Positions 9,458 to 17,853 of a stretch of DNA of 64,000 bases are shown piece after piece (positions within the stretch are counted from its first letter, which is position 1; the number at the start of each line of letters is the position of its first letter). The stretch comes from Haloterrigena turkmenica DSM 5511 (lineage in GTDB: Archaea; Halobacteriota; Halobacteria; Halobacteriales; Natrialbaceae). The position numbers were made by a program, and so were the translations under genes. The stretch lies in the NCBI RefSeq assembly GCF_000025325.1, contig NC_013745.1:1-64000 (forward strand). Direction: 5' to 3'. Below the pieces are notes generated by a model. It made no database searches and had not been told where the DNA came from. It saw only the letters and a list, made by a program, of their open reading frames with translations.

Positions 9458-10909
9458 ATGCCGACAGCGCACCGCAACTACGTCGATGGAGAGTGGGTCG
9501 AATCGCGTTCCGGAGACACGTTCGAGGTACTGAACCCCGCAGACACGACCGAGGTCGTCGGCGAGTTCCAGTCGTCGACTTCCGAAGACGCCGAAGAAGC
9601 GGTCGAGGCCGCAGTCGCCGCCGAGGACGAGTGGGCGTCGACGCCCGGCCCGGCCCGCGGCGCCATCCTCAAGGACACGGCCCAGATCCTCGAGGACCAA
9701 AAGGAGGAACTGACCGAGACGCTGGTCCGGGAAGAAGGGAAGACGCGCAGCGAAGCCGGCGGGGAGGTCCAGCGGGCGATCGACATCTTCTACTACTACG
9801 CCCAGAAGGCCAGCGACCTCGGGGGCACCGTCAAGTCCCCCAGCGGCGAGGACAAGAACCTCTACACCAAACGCGAACCGCTGGGAACCGCCGCGCTGAT
9901 CACGCCGTGGAACTACCCCATCGCGATTCCGGCCTGGAAGCTCGCGCCGGCGCTGGCCGCCGGCAACACGGCCGTCCTCAAGCCCGCCTCGGCGGCGCCG
10001 ACCGTCTCCCTGAAGCTGATCGAGGCGCTCGACGAAGCGGGACTGCTCGCCGGCGTCGCGAACTACGTCACCGGCTCCGGCAGCGAGGTCGGCGGCGTGC
10101 TGACCGACCACGAGGGCGTCGACGCCGTCTCCTTCACCGGGAGCACGCAGGTCGGCACCGCCGTCGCGCAGGCCGCCGCGAACGACCTCAAACGCGTCCA
10201 GTGCGAGATGGGCGGGAAGAACCCGACGGTCGTTATGCCCAGCGCCGATGTCGACGAGGCGGTCGACATCGTCGGCGTGGGCGCGTTCGGGACGACCGGC
10301 CAGTCCTGTACCGCGGCCTCTCGCGCGATCGTCCACGAGGACGTCTACGACGAGTTCGTCGGCGCCATCGCCGACTACGCCGAGGCCCTCGAGGTCGGGC
10401 CGGGCGCGGACGATCCGGACATGGGTCCCCACGTTACCGAGAGCGAACTCGAGGGGAGCCTCGAGTACATCGAGGTCGCCGAGGACGAGGGCGCGAATCT
10501 GGTCGCCGGCGGCGAGGCGCTGACCGACGGCGAGTACGCCGACGGCTACTACGTCGAGCCGACGGTCTTCGCCGACGTGGAAAACGACATGCGCATCGCT
10601 CAGGAGGAGGTCTTCGGGCCGGTGCTGGCCGTGTTGAAGGTCGGCAGCTTCGAGGAGGGTCTCGCGGTCGCCAACGACGTCGACTACGGGCTCTCGGCGA
10701 GCATCGTCACGCAGGACCTCACCGAGGCTAACCAGTTCGCCGAGAACGTCGAGGCGGGCGTCGCGAAGGTCAACGAGAAGACGACTGGCCTCGAGCTCCA
10801 CGTGCCCTTCGGCGGCTACAAGGATTCCTCGACGAACACCTACCGCGAGCAGGGCGACGCCGGACTGGACTTCTTCACCTCGACGAAGACGGTCTACATG
10901 AACTACTGA
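9458..10909 (+). CDS. xacF: 2-oxoglutarate semialdehyde dehydrogenase
   Basis: A 483-residue NAD(P)-dependent aldehyde dehydrogenase. The N-terminus (HRNYVDGEWVESRSGDTFEV) and the active-site segment GTTGQSCTAASRAI match alpha-ketoglutarate semialdehyde (2,5-dioxopentanoate) dehydrogenases such as Haloferax XacF. Catalytic Cys is at about residue 284 and the general-base Glu at about 250 in CEMGGKNP; FTGST and PWNYPI of the coenzyme site are present. It would catalyse the last step of non-phosphorylating pentose and uronate pathways, giving 2-oxoglutarate. ATG 9458 is preferred over GTG 9431 because family members begin just before the NYVDGEW segment. The symbol is by analogy; substrate preference is inferred from family and from KdgD nearby. 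Confidence 0.88.
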   Translation: MPTAHRNYVDGEWVESRSGDTFEVLNPADTTEVVGEFQSSTSEDAEEAVEAAVAAEDEWASTPGPARGAILKDTAQILEDQKEELTETLVREEGKTRSEAGGEVQRAIDIFYYYAQKASDLGGTVKSPSGEDKNLYTKREPLGTAALITPWNYPIAIPAWKLAPALAAGNTAVLKPASAAPTVSLKLIEALDEAGLLAGVANYVTGSGSEVGGVLTDHEGVDAVSFTGSTQVGTAVAQAAANDLKRVQCEMGGKNPTVVMPSADVDEAVDIVGVGAFGTTGQSCTAASRAIVHEDVYDEFVGAIADYAEALEVGPGADDPDMGPHVTESELEGSLEYIEVAEDEGANLVAGGEALTDGEYADGYYVEPTVFADVENDMRIAQEEVFGPVLAVLKVGSFEEGLAVANDVDYGLSASIVTQDLTEANQFAENVEAGVAKVNEKTTGLELHVPFGGYKDSSTNTYREQGDAGLDFFTSTKTVYMNY

Positions 10910-11254
10910 CCCGCCGTCGACCCCTCCCGTAGCGCGCGGTTCGAGTTCGATTCTTCTCTCCGATTGAATCACCGTTCGGTTCGACGCCGGCGCCGTTCAC
11001 CATCGGTCGATCGGTCGCTCGATTCGACCGTTCAGGTTCGAGACAGCGGTTTTTTCGCCCCGACCGCATCCGTTCACGCGCTGACCGGACCGCCATCGTG
11101 CGATCGACTGCGCTAGCGATCGGCTGGTCGATCGAACTGGACAGAATCGCTGACACTCTCTGGAGAACGAATTGCGTCCTCTGGGGAACGCCGCTCCCGA
11201 CGAGCGATATGACTCCGATTCTGCGGTCGCGCGGCTCGAGCCCGATCCCGGTCC
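10910..11254. other. Intergenic stretch between convergent genes
   Basis: These 345 bases separate convergent genes. No open frame with family features is seen. A gcggttttttcgcc stretch near 11047-11060 could be part of a transcription terminator for the left-hand gene, but no strong hairpin precedes it. Confidence 0.5.
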
Positions 11255-12106
11255 TCACTCGTCCTCGAGGTAGGTCGGCGGGACGATTCCGGGCTGGCCG
11301 AGTCGGAGCCGGTCGCCGACCTCGATCTCCTCGATAATGCGGGGGTACTCGAAGGTCGTCGCGGCCGCCGAGAGCGCGCCGGGATCGGCCTGGATCGACC
11401 GCCAGCGCCGCCAGTGTTCCGGAACCAGTCGATCGATCTCGAGGGCGTTTGCGGCCTCGACGACGTCTTGGGCGTCGTTGTACAGCTTCCGGCGCTCGAT
11501 CTCGCCGTCCATTCTGATGCGGCCGCTGGTGCCGTAGGAGAGCATCCCCATGTCGATGTCGAACTCCGCGCCGATCTCGTGGAACGCCTCGCAGGGGCGG
11601 TTGTCGCCGCCGTGGAAGATCGTCCCCTCCTCGTGCTCGAGCACGTAAGTGACGCTCCCGTCGGCGTCGGGGTCGCGGCCGTCCCGGACGTGGATCGTCA
11701 GGTCGCCGATCTCGTAGCTGTCGCCGGGTTCGACGATCTCCTGCTGGTCGTCCGCGATCTCGCTCACGTCGTGGTTCTCGTAACACTCGGCGGGCGCGTG
11801 GATCGAGCCGCCGTGGTCCAGCAGCGGCCCGAACGACGGCGGCCAGAAGTGATCGCGGTGGTCGTGCGTACAGAACACGGCGTCGCAGGCGTCGGCCCAC
11901 TGCGGTTCCATCGGCACCGGCGGCATTCGGGCGATGTACTCGCGATCCCGCTCGGTGCTGAAGTAGGGGTCGATGTAGACGGCGGTCTCGGGCGTCCTGA
12001 TCGCCCAGCCGGCCACGCCGAGGAACCACAGCGAGACGCCGTCGACGTCGGCGCCGTTGATCTCCTCGCGGATCCACCACTCGCCCCAGTCGCTGTTGAT
12101 CGTCAT
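11255..12106 (-). CDS. MBL-fold metallohydrolase (UlaG-like)
   Basis: A 283-residue metallo-beta-lactamase-fold hydrolase. The metal-binding motif HxHxDH is present as FCTHDHRDHF around residues 75-84, and later ligands include His in GTIFHGGDNRP and in VPEHWRRW. The N-terminal WFLGVAGWAIRTPETAVYIDPYF is typical of UlaG-type proteins, whose founding member opens L-ascorbate-6-phosphate lactone. As I recall, the Haloferax pentonolactonase XacC is also placed in the MBL superfamily. Its position between the 2-oxoglutarate semialdehyde dehydrogenase and the uronate dehydrogenase-like gene makes it a candidate aldono- or aldarolactonase. That role is inferred, not shown. Confidence 0.82.
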   Translation of the reverse strand: MTINSDWGEWWIREEINGADVDGVSLWFLGVAGWAIRTPETAVYIDPYFSTERDREYIARMPPVPMEPQWADACDAVFCTHDHRDHFWPPSFGPLLDHGGSIHAPAECYENHDVSEIADDQQEIVEPGDSYEIGDLTIHVRDGRDPDADGSVTYVLEHEEGTIFHGGDNRPCEAFHEIGAEFDIDMGMLSYGTSGRIRMDGEIERRKLYNDAQDVVEAANALEIDRLVPEHWRRWRSIQADPGALSAAATTFEYPRIIEEIEVGDRLRLGQPGIVPPTYLEDE

Positions 12107-12327
12107 CGGGTCACCCGATACTGCGCGCTGTCGGTCTCGCTAGCACAGTCCATGCGGAACGGATCCCTCGAGAGCGCGTAAACCTTTCGACGCGATTCCG
12201 GGCCGCAAGCGCGGCTCCGTCTCGCGGGAGTCGGTAACACTCGTCCGTCATTCCGGACGGCGGCTGAAACCGAATCGTCCCGATTTCGGTGTGCAGCGAA
12301 CCGATCAGCGGGGGTTCGTCCTCGTCC

Positions 12328-12633
12328 TCATTCGTAGCCGGGCAGCGGATAGCTGATTGTTATTTCCCCATCGCTCCGAACCAGAACCGAACAGCCATCG
12401 TGCGTAAATTCCACAGATGTATCCGTTGAGTGTCGCCGCGAATGTTCCAGCAGTCCGTCCAGCGCTTCCGGATCGACGCTATCGTATAGTGGCTGGAAAT
12501 TCCGCGGGGGAACTCCTTTTACGGCAGCTATTCCACGTATTATGGCCTGTGATGCGGATTCGTTCGTCTGCTCTTCGACGAAAATTGTGGACCCGCTATC
12601 CGTCACTGTCTCCCGTCTATCCCGAGATCCCAT
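12328..12633 (-). CDS. HalOD1 domain protein
   Basis: A 101-residue single-domain protein of the haloarchaeal output domain 1 family. It has the typical layout: SASQAIIRGIAAVKGVPPRN, then LYDSVDPEALDGLLEH, then VEFTHDGCSVLVRSDGEI. HalOD1 proteins are found alone or joined to receiver and PAS domains and are thought to act in signal transduction; the molecular activity is unknown. A TATA-like gtataacta (minus strand, 12660-12668) lies 27-35 bases upstream. It is the only signalling protein inside the uronate gene block, so a regulatory role is possible but unsupported. Confidence 0.85.
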   Translation of the reverse strand: MGSRDRRETVTDSGSTIFVEEQTNESASQAIIRGIAAVKGVPPRNFQPLYDSVDPEALDGLLEHSRRHSTDTSVEFTHDGCSVLVRSDGEITISYPLPGYE

Positions 12634-12801
12634 ACGCAGTGGTAATGTACCCCCAATTAGTTATACTTTCACCAAGTCACAGGGGAAGTGATCATACAGA
12701 GTAGATTTACTACATCCGATGATCAGTCATTCTGCGCTGTTGTCCGATCTCGATTCGTCGCCGGTGTGCCGATCTGCGGTCGATACTCCGATCCGCCGTC
12801 T

Positions 12802-13638
12802 TCACTCCGGCGGCGCGTCCCACTCCTCGCCGTCGTCCTGAGGATCGTAGCCGATCCGGGCTCGGGCGTGCTCGAGGTCGTACCAGCGCCGGCGGTTGTC
12901 GCTGACGCCGCTGAAGATGTCGAACTCGACGTCGTCGTCCCGCAGGCAGCAGTCGATCTGGTGGGCGAAGTCCCGACGGGACTGCCAGGTCGCCTTCATC
13001 CGCGCGACCTGTTCCTCGTACTCGTCGCTGCCACGCTCCCAGTCGCCATCCTCGACGCCGATTTCGGCGTCGCCGTAGGGGTGGTCGTATTCCTCGCCGC
13101 GAACGCTGCAGATCCGGAGCGCGTAGAACTGTTTCGGATACTCGCAGTCCTCGATGTAGTACCGGCCGAGGTCCTCGCCGAAGCTCTTGGAGGCGCCGTA
13201 GTAGGAGTCGGGGCGAACGGGATCGGTGTGATCGATGACGAGGTCGTGATCGCGCTCGTAGATTTCTGGCGCGTTCTCGATCTCGTACATGCCCATCACG
13301 TGGTTGGTCGAGCCGAAGATAACGGACTCGACCTCGGCCTCGCGGGCGGCCTCGAGGACGTTGTACATGCCGACGATGTTGGGCTGGAAGATGTCGGTCC
13401 AGTCGCCGTCGGTGTAGGGGTAGGCGGCGAGGTGGACGATGGCGTCCTGTCCCTCGCAAGCCTCGCGGAGCGCCTCGTAGTCCGCGATATCGCCGACGAC
13501 CGTCTCGAACTCGGCGTATGGGCCTTCCTCGCGGTCGGAGCGATTGTAGTACGTGAACTCGTACCGATCGTCGTCGTGTAAGTGATCGATGATCGCGGTG
13601 CCACATCGGCCGTACGAACCGGTCACTAGTACGTCCAT
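12802..13638 (-). CDS. Uronate dehydrogenase-like NAD-dependent SDR
   Basis: A 278-residue extended-SDR protein. The Rossmann motif TGSYGRCGTAIIDHL is at residues 6-20, VHLAAYPYT is in the coenzyme-binding region, and the catalytic Tyr and Lys are in DSYYGASKSFGEDLGRYY, with Ser/Thr in IFGSTNHVMG. This architecture is shared by bacterial uronate dehydrogenases (Udh) and by the haloarchaeal NAD-dependent glucose-6-phosphate dehydrogenase Azf. The context of pectin depolymerases, aldarate dehydratases and KdgD favours oxidation of galacturonate or glucuronate to aldarolactone. An Azf-like role is the main alternative. A TATA-like element (gatattttga, minus strand, about 13664-13675) supports ATG 13638. 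Confidence 0.8.
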   Translation of the reverse strand: MDVLVTGSYGRCGTAIIDHLHDDDRYEFTYYNRSDREEGPYAEFETVVGDIADYEALREACEGQDAIVHLAAYPYTDGDWTDIFQPNIVGMYNVLEAAREAEVESVIFGSTNHVMGMYEIENAPEIYERDHDLVIDHTDPVRPDSYYGASKSFGEDLGRYYIEDCEYPKQFYALRICSVRGEEYDHPYGDAEIGVEDGDWERGSDEYEEQVARMKATWQSRRDFAHQIDCCLRDDDVEFDIFSGVSDNRRRWYDLEHARARIGYDPQDDGEEWDAPPE

Positions 13639-13748
13639 ACGCCTAGCCCTTCCGCGGAGACCATCAAAATATCGGTCGCGTGGCGGGATTCACTCGGCGC
13701 GAGCGGCCGCCGGTGCGGTTCGTGATCGGCCGTCGGCGCGGCCCGTGC

Positions 13749-14213
13749 TCACTCCATCAGGACGGTCACCGGCCCGTCGAAGTTCAGCAGGACGCGCTGG
13801 GCGAGGTCGCCGAAGATCGCCTTCCCGGTCGGCGAGCGCTTCTGGCCGACGAGGAACGTGTGATCGCAGGCCAGCCGTTCGGCCGCCGAGAGGATCTCGT
13901 CGTCGAGGTCGCCCTCCTCGGTGATGATCGGTTCGATCTCGACGTCGACGTCCGGACCGATGCCGCTGAGGACGTCCTTCGTGAACTCCTCGGCGAACTG
14001 CCTGGTCATCGCCGTCGCGTCGGTTTCCTCGAATTTGGTCCCCTCCATCCGCTCGACCCACTCGATCGCGTCGTTGCCCTCCTCGGCCGCTTCGGGCGTC
14101 GTCCACGCCAGCACGACCAGTTCCGCGTTCCCGTTCTGAGCGAACTCGCCGGATTCGGCGAGGAGTCGTTTGTGAGCCCCGGTATCGTCGATGACGACGA
14201 GTGCGCGTTGCAT
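13749..14213 (-). CDS. UspA family universal stress protein
   Basis: A 154-residue UspA-domain protein. It starts MQRALVVIDDTGAHKRLLAE and has the ATP-loop-like C-terminal motif VGQKRSPTGKAIFGDLAQRV. ATG 14213 is supported by a TATA-like gctttatcag on the minus strand (14236-14245). It is a close paralogue of the protein at 58673-59137, which has the same length and the same RSPTGKA..FGD..QR..LNFDG..T pattern. Members bind ATP or act as small signalling or stress proteins; no specific role can be given. Confidence 0.9.
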   Translation of the reverse strand: MQRALVVIDDTGAHKRLLAESGEFAQNGNAELVVLAWTTPEAAEEGNDAIEWVERMEGTKFEETDATAMTRQFAEEFTKDVLSGIGPDVDVEIEPIITEEGDLDDEILSAAERLACDHTFLVGQKRSPTGKAIFGDLAQRVLLNFDGPVTVLME

Positions 14214-14320
14214 ACCACGCACCTTGGCTGGCAGTCTGATAAAGCTACCTCCGTTCAAGCCGACGAGCGGACGCCGAATCTCCGTCCGGCCTCCGGCGGC
14301 GATAGTCCGCCGCGATCAGC

Positions 14321-15454
14321 TCAGTCGGCGCGGTAGCGCTCCAGTGCGTCCTGATCGATCTCGATGCCCAGTCCCGGCTCCTGTGGGACATCGATGGTGC
14401 CGCCGGCGGGATCGAACGGCGTCTCGAGCAACTCGCTGCGCATCGGGTTCTCGCTGCGGTCGAACTCGATCAGCATCGGCTCGGGGACGTTGCGCGTGTG
14501 GGGGTAGTTCGAGATGCTGGCGGCGAACTGCACCGCGGCGGCCATGCCGACGGCGCTGTTCCAGATGTGCGGTCTGACGGCGACGTTCTCGGTCGAGGCC
14601 ATGCCGGCGATCAAGCGCGCCTCCGAGAGGCCGCCACAGCGGCCCAGGTTCGGCTGGACGATGTCGACCGTCCGGTCGTCGATCAGTTCCTTGAACTCGA
14701 AGCGACCGTAGTGGGCCTCGCCGGCGGCGATCGGGATATCGATCTTCCCGCGCAGTTCCCGGTAGCCCGACGCGTTCTCCGGCGGCACGGGCTCTTCGAT
14801 CCAGGTCACGTCGTACTCCTCGATGGCCCGTGCGGATTTGACCGCCTGGTGCGGGCGGTAGTTGCCGTTCATGTCGACCATCAGGTCGGCGTCGTCGCCC
14901 AGGATCTCCCGCGCCGTGCGCACGCGTTCGGCGTCGGACTCGGGATCGGCGCCGATCTTGATCTTCGCGGCGGTGAATCCCTCTTCGACGGCATCGCGGA
15001 TCGGCTCCTCGATCGGCCGATCGGCCTCGGTGAAGTACATCGTTGACGCGTAGGGGGTCAGCTTCTCACAGCGCGTGCCGCCGAGCAGCCGGTGAGCCGG
15101 CCGGCCGACGCTCTTCCCGATGATGTCCCAGCAGGCGACGTCGATCGCGCTGACGGCGCTCTGGACGACGACGTCGCCGCCGAAGTGGTACGGATCGGTG
15201 TAGGAGTTCTCGGCGAGCGATTCGACCTCGAAGGGGTCCATGCCGACGACGTCGTCGGCGAACATCGTCTCGATCGTCGCCGTCGCCATCGGCCCCGGAG
15301 CGAACGCCTCGCCCCAGCCGACGGTCCCGTCGTCGGTCTCGAGGCGCACCAGCGTCGTCCCGCGGTCGGTTCCGAACCCTCGCGCGTCGCCGAGTCCCTC
15401 TCCATCGGGCAACGAGTGTGCGAGCGGAATCGCCTGAACGTCCGTGATCTCCAT
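14321..15454 (-). CDS. Enolase-superfamily acid-sugar dehydratase
   Basis: A 377-residue mandelate racemase/muconate lactonising enzyme family protein. The KxK general-base motif is in AAKIKIG; metal ligands are Asp in LMVDMNGNY, Glu in WIEEPVPPEN and Glu in IAAGEAHYG; the His of the Asp-His dyad is in VRPHIWNSAVG. These residues point to a dehydratase or epimerase acting on a carboxylate-containing sugar acid. Being divergent from kdgD, with a 126-base shared promoter region, it is the best candidate for the aldarate (galactarate or glucarate) dehydratase that makes the KdgD substrate. ATG 15454 is supported by a TATA-like gctatattgg (minus strand, 15478-15487); the open frame continues upstream but lacks family features. 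Confidence 0.85.
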   Translation of the reverse strand: MEITDVQAIPLAHSLPDGEGLGDARGFGTDRGTTLVRLETDDGTVGWGEAFAPGPMATATIETMFADDVVGMDPFEVESLAENSYTDPYHFGGDVVVQSAVSAIDVACWDIIGKSVGRPAHRLLGGTRCEKLTPYASTMYFTEADRPIEEPIRDAVEEGFTAAKIKIGADPESDAERVRTAREILGDDADLMVDMNGNYRPHQAVKSARAIEEYDVTWIEEPVPPENASGYRELRGKIDIPIAAGEAHYGRFEFKELIDDRTVDIVQPNLGRCGGLSEARLIAGMASTENVAVRPHIWNSAVGMAAAVQFAASISNYPHTRNVPEPMLIEFDRSENPMRSELLETPFDPAGGTIDVPQEPGLGIEIDQDALERYRAD

Positions 15455-15580
15455 AGCGCATCCGACAGACTCGCGTCCAATATAGCTTGCGTTGCCTCCA
15501 GTCCGGAACGGGCCTCCCGGAGCGACTCGATCGGCGGGGACACATTTATCACCGCAGTTCGTCGTAGTACCGACCACGAC
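15455..15580. promoter_or_regulatory. Divergent leaderless promoter pair
   Basis: The 126-base gap holds two promoters facing away from each other. On the plus strand TTTATC at 15545-15550 lies 31-36 bases before ATG 15581. On the minus strand a TATA-like gctatattgg at 15478-15487 lies 24-33 bases before ATG 15454. The arrangement allows joint control of the dehydratase and KdgD. Confidence 0.6.
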
Positions 15581-16516
15581 ATGCCCAGAGCTAGCCTTAG
15601 CGAGCGCTTCCAGGACGTCGCCTTCACCACCGCCGTCCCGTTCAGCGACGACGGATCGGACGTGCTATACGAGGACCTCGCGGACAACCTCGCGAAGCAG
15701 TACGACGCCGGCGCGCGCCTGTTCATCCCCTGTGGCAACACCGGAGAGTACTACTCGCTGACCGACGAGGAGCGAACCGAGATCGTCGAGACCCACGTCG
15801 AGGCGACCGGCGACGAGGCGATGATCGCCGGCGGCGTCGCCGGCAGCCTCGCGGAGGTCGAACGGCTCGCCGACGCCTACGAGGACGCCGGGGCGGACGC
15901 GATCATGGTGATGCACCCCGACCACACCTACCTGCACCAGCGCGGGCTGGCGAACTACTACCACCGGATCTGCGACGCGACCGACCTCGGCGTCGTCATC
16001 TACAAGCGCGGTCCCGAGGTGCCCCGCGACGTGATCGTCGACCTCTCCGAGCGCGAGAACGTGGTCGCGGTGAAGTTCGCTGTCAACGATATCAAGGAGT
16101 TCTCCCAGACCGTCGCGGACGCCCCGGGCGAGGTCACGTGGGTCAATGGCATCGCCGAACGGTACGCGCTCTCCTTCGCCATCGAGGGGGCGACGGGGTA
16201 CACCACCGGTCTCGGCAACTTCGCGCCGGAGGCGACGCTGGCGCTGTTCGACGCCGTCGAGGACGAGAACTGGGAGCGAGCCAGATCGATCCAGCGGCTA
16301 CTCCGTCCGATCGAGGACCTTCGCGAGGAACCCGGCGAGGACAACGCGCTCTCCGGCGCGAACAACGTCTCCGTCATCAAACGCGGGATGGATCTCGCCG
16401 GCTATACGGGCGGTTCCCTCCGCGATCCGCTGGTCGATCTCTCCGCCGACGACGCGGCGCGTCTCGAGGAGTACTACGAAACCGTACAGTCGACGCCGCT
16501 GCTGGAAGCGGCCTGA
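15581..16516 (+). CDS. kdgD: 5-dehydro-4-deoxyglucarate dehydratase-like lyase
   Basis: A 311-residue protein of the dihydrodipicolinate synthase (DHDPS) TIM-barrel family. The Schiff-base Lys is at about residue 165 in VVAVKFAVND. The substrate-carboxylate loop GNTGEYYSLTDEER replaces the GTTGE pattern of true DHDPS, and the conserved Tyr precedes KRG in VVIYKRGPEV, a pattern typical of 5-keto-4-deoxyglucarate dehydratase/decarboxylase. That enzyme releases water and CO2 to give 2-oxoglutarate semialdehyde, the substrate of the aldehyde dehydrogenase at 9458. ATG 15581 is chosen because TTTATC lies 31-36 bases upstream; the much longer open frame is not used. A paralogue lies at 42484. Confidence 0.85.
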   Translation: MPRASLSERFQDVAFTTAVPFSDDGSDVLYEDLADNLAKQYDAGARLFIPCGNTGEYYSLTDEERTEIVETHVEATGDEAMIAGGVAGSLAEVERLADAYEDAGADAIMVMHPDHTYLHQRGLANYYHRICDATDLGVVIYKRGPEVPRDVIVDLSERENVVAVKFAVNDIKEFSQTVADAPGEVTWVNGIAERYALSFAIEGATGYTTGLGNFAPEATLALFDAVEDENWERARSIQRLLRPIEDLREEPGEDNALSGANNVSVIKRGMDLAGYTGGSLRDPLVDLSADDAARLEEYYETVQSTPLLEAA

Positions 16517-16608
16517 GATCGGGATCGCAGCGATAGCCGACGCGGGAGCACAGCAATAGCTGACTGACGACGGCCGAACCCCGCTCGAGAAAACGGCTTT
16601 TCCGGGGC

Positions 16609-17853
16609 TTACTCGTCGTCGTAGTGGAACTCCGTCCACGGCCCGTCGACGAACGGGTACTCCTCGAGGACGTCGAGGTCGACGTCGACGCCGAGTCCGG
16701 GCCCGTCCGGGACGGTCAGGTGGCCGTCCTCGATGGCCGGCTGGCCCTCGATGATGTCGTAGGCGAGTTCGAACGGGTACATCCCGGGATCGACCGCCGT
16801 CTCGTCGAGCGCCGGGTCGTCCTCGAAGACGGGGTACTCGAGCAGTCGCACGTCCGGCGCCGCGGCGACGAGGTGGGCGTTGGCCTGTAGCCCGAGCCAG
16901 GTTCCGAAGTTGTGCGGGACGAACTCGACGTCGCGGCCGTCGCAGTACTCGATGGCGTCCCGGCAGCCGGTAAAGCCCTCGTGGTGACGGACGTCGCCCT
17001 GCAGGAAGTCGACCGCGCCGGTCTCACCGAGTTCGACCAGTCCCGCCGGCGACTCCTCGCTCTCCCCGCCGGCCAGCGGCGCGCCGGTCTCGGCGAGTTC
17101 GACGTAGCCCGCGTGGTCGTCAGGTTCGACCGGCTCCTCGATCCAGTAGGCGCCCCGCTCAGCGGCGTGTGCGACCAGTTCGCGAACGGTGTCGCGGCCG
17201 TAGGCCTCGCCGAGCTTCCACCAGGTGTGGACGTCGAGCATGATCTCGATATCGTCGACTGCGTCGGCGAGCAGGTCGACCGTTCGGCGGTCGCCGTCGG
17301 GCCCGATCCCGGGCCGGTACTTGTAGCCGAAAAAGCCCAACTCCTCAAGCGCTTCGGCCTGTTCGACGTATCCTTCCGGCTCCATGTACATCCCGGCGCT
17401 GGCGTACAGCGGCATCTCGGTGGTCGGCTCGGTGCCGTACTCGTCGGCCAGCAGCTCGTAGATCGGCGCACCGAGCTCCTTCCCGCGGATGTCGTACAGC
17501 GCGACGTCGACGGCCGAGATCGCCTCTGTCCGGAGGTGGGCCGGGAGGTTCGTCTCGGCGATCAGGTCGTGAGCGTCGGTGATCTCGTCGATCGACTCGT
17601 CCTCGAGCGCGTCGGCGACGGACTCCTCGAGGACGTCGGCGAACGTTCCCTGCGAGTCGCCCTCGAAGTACTCGCGCATCGCGGAGCTGCTCGCGCCCGC
17701 CGTCGCGAACCCTTGTCGGCCGTCTCGGGTCTCCACGACGACGAGGACGACGTCCCGCTTGCGAAGGCGTCGGACGCCGCCGTGAAACGGCCGTTCCTGT
17801 ACCGGATCGATCGGGGACGAGAGGGCGTACCCTCTCACATCGGCGATATCCAT
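16609..17853 (-). CDS. Enolase-superfamily dehydratase, divergent type
   Basis: A 414-residue mandelate racemase family protein. It has KxR rather than KxK (FGYKYRPG), Asp in IMLDVHTWW, Glu in YWIEEPVEPDD, Glu in LAGGESEES, and His in FVPHNFGTWLG. The N-terminal capping domain carries FHGGVRRLRKRDVVLVVVET. The metal ligands are intact, so it is probably active on a sugar acid, but the base residues differ from those of the 14321-15454 enzyme, suggesting another substrate. A TATA-like gatttatac (minus strand, 17877-17885) lies 24-32 bases upstream of ATG 17853. It is convergent with kdgD. Confidence 0.83.
   Translation of the reverse strand: MDIADVRGYALSSPIDPVQERPFHGGVRRLRKRDVVLVVVETRDGRQGFATAGASSSAMREYFEGDSQGTFADVLEESVADALEDESIDEITDAHDLIAETNLPAHLRTEAISAVDVALYDIRGKELGAPIYELLADEYGTEPTTEMPLYASAGMYMEPEGYVEQAEALEELGFFGYKYRPGIGPDGDRRTVDLLADAVDDIEIMLDVHTWWKLGEAYGRDTVRELVAHAAERGAYWIEEPVEPDDHAGYVELAETGAPLAGGESEESPAGLVELGETGAVDFLQGDVRHHEGFTGCRDAIEYCDGRDVEFVPHNFGTWLGLQANAHLVAAAPDVRLLEYPVFEDDPALDETAVDPGMYPFELAYDIIEGQPAIEDGHLTVPDGPGLGVDVDLDVLEEYPFVDGPWTEFHYDDE

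Noticed and set aside
9347-10972. 541-codon minus-strand frame
   Set aside because: Antisense of the aldehyde dehydrogenase, without any family pattern.
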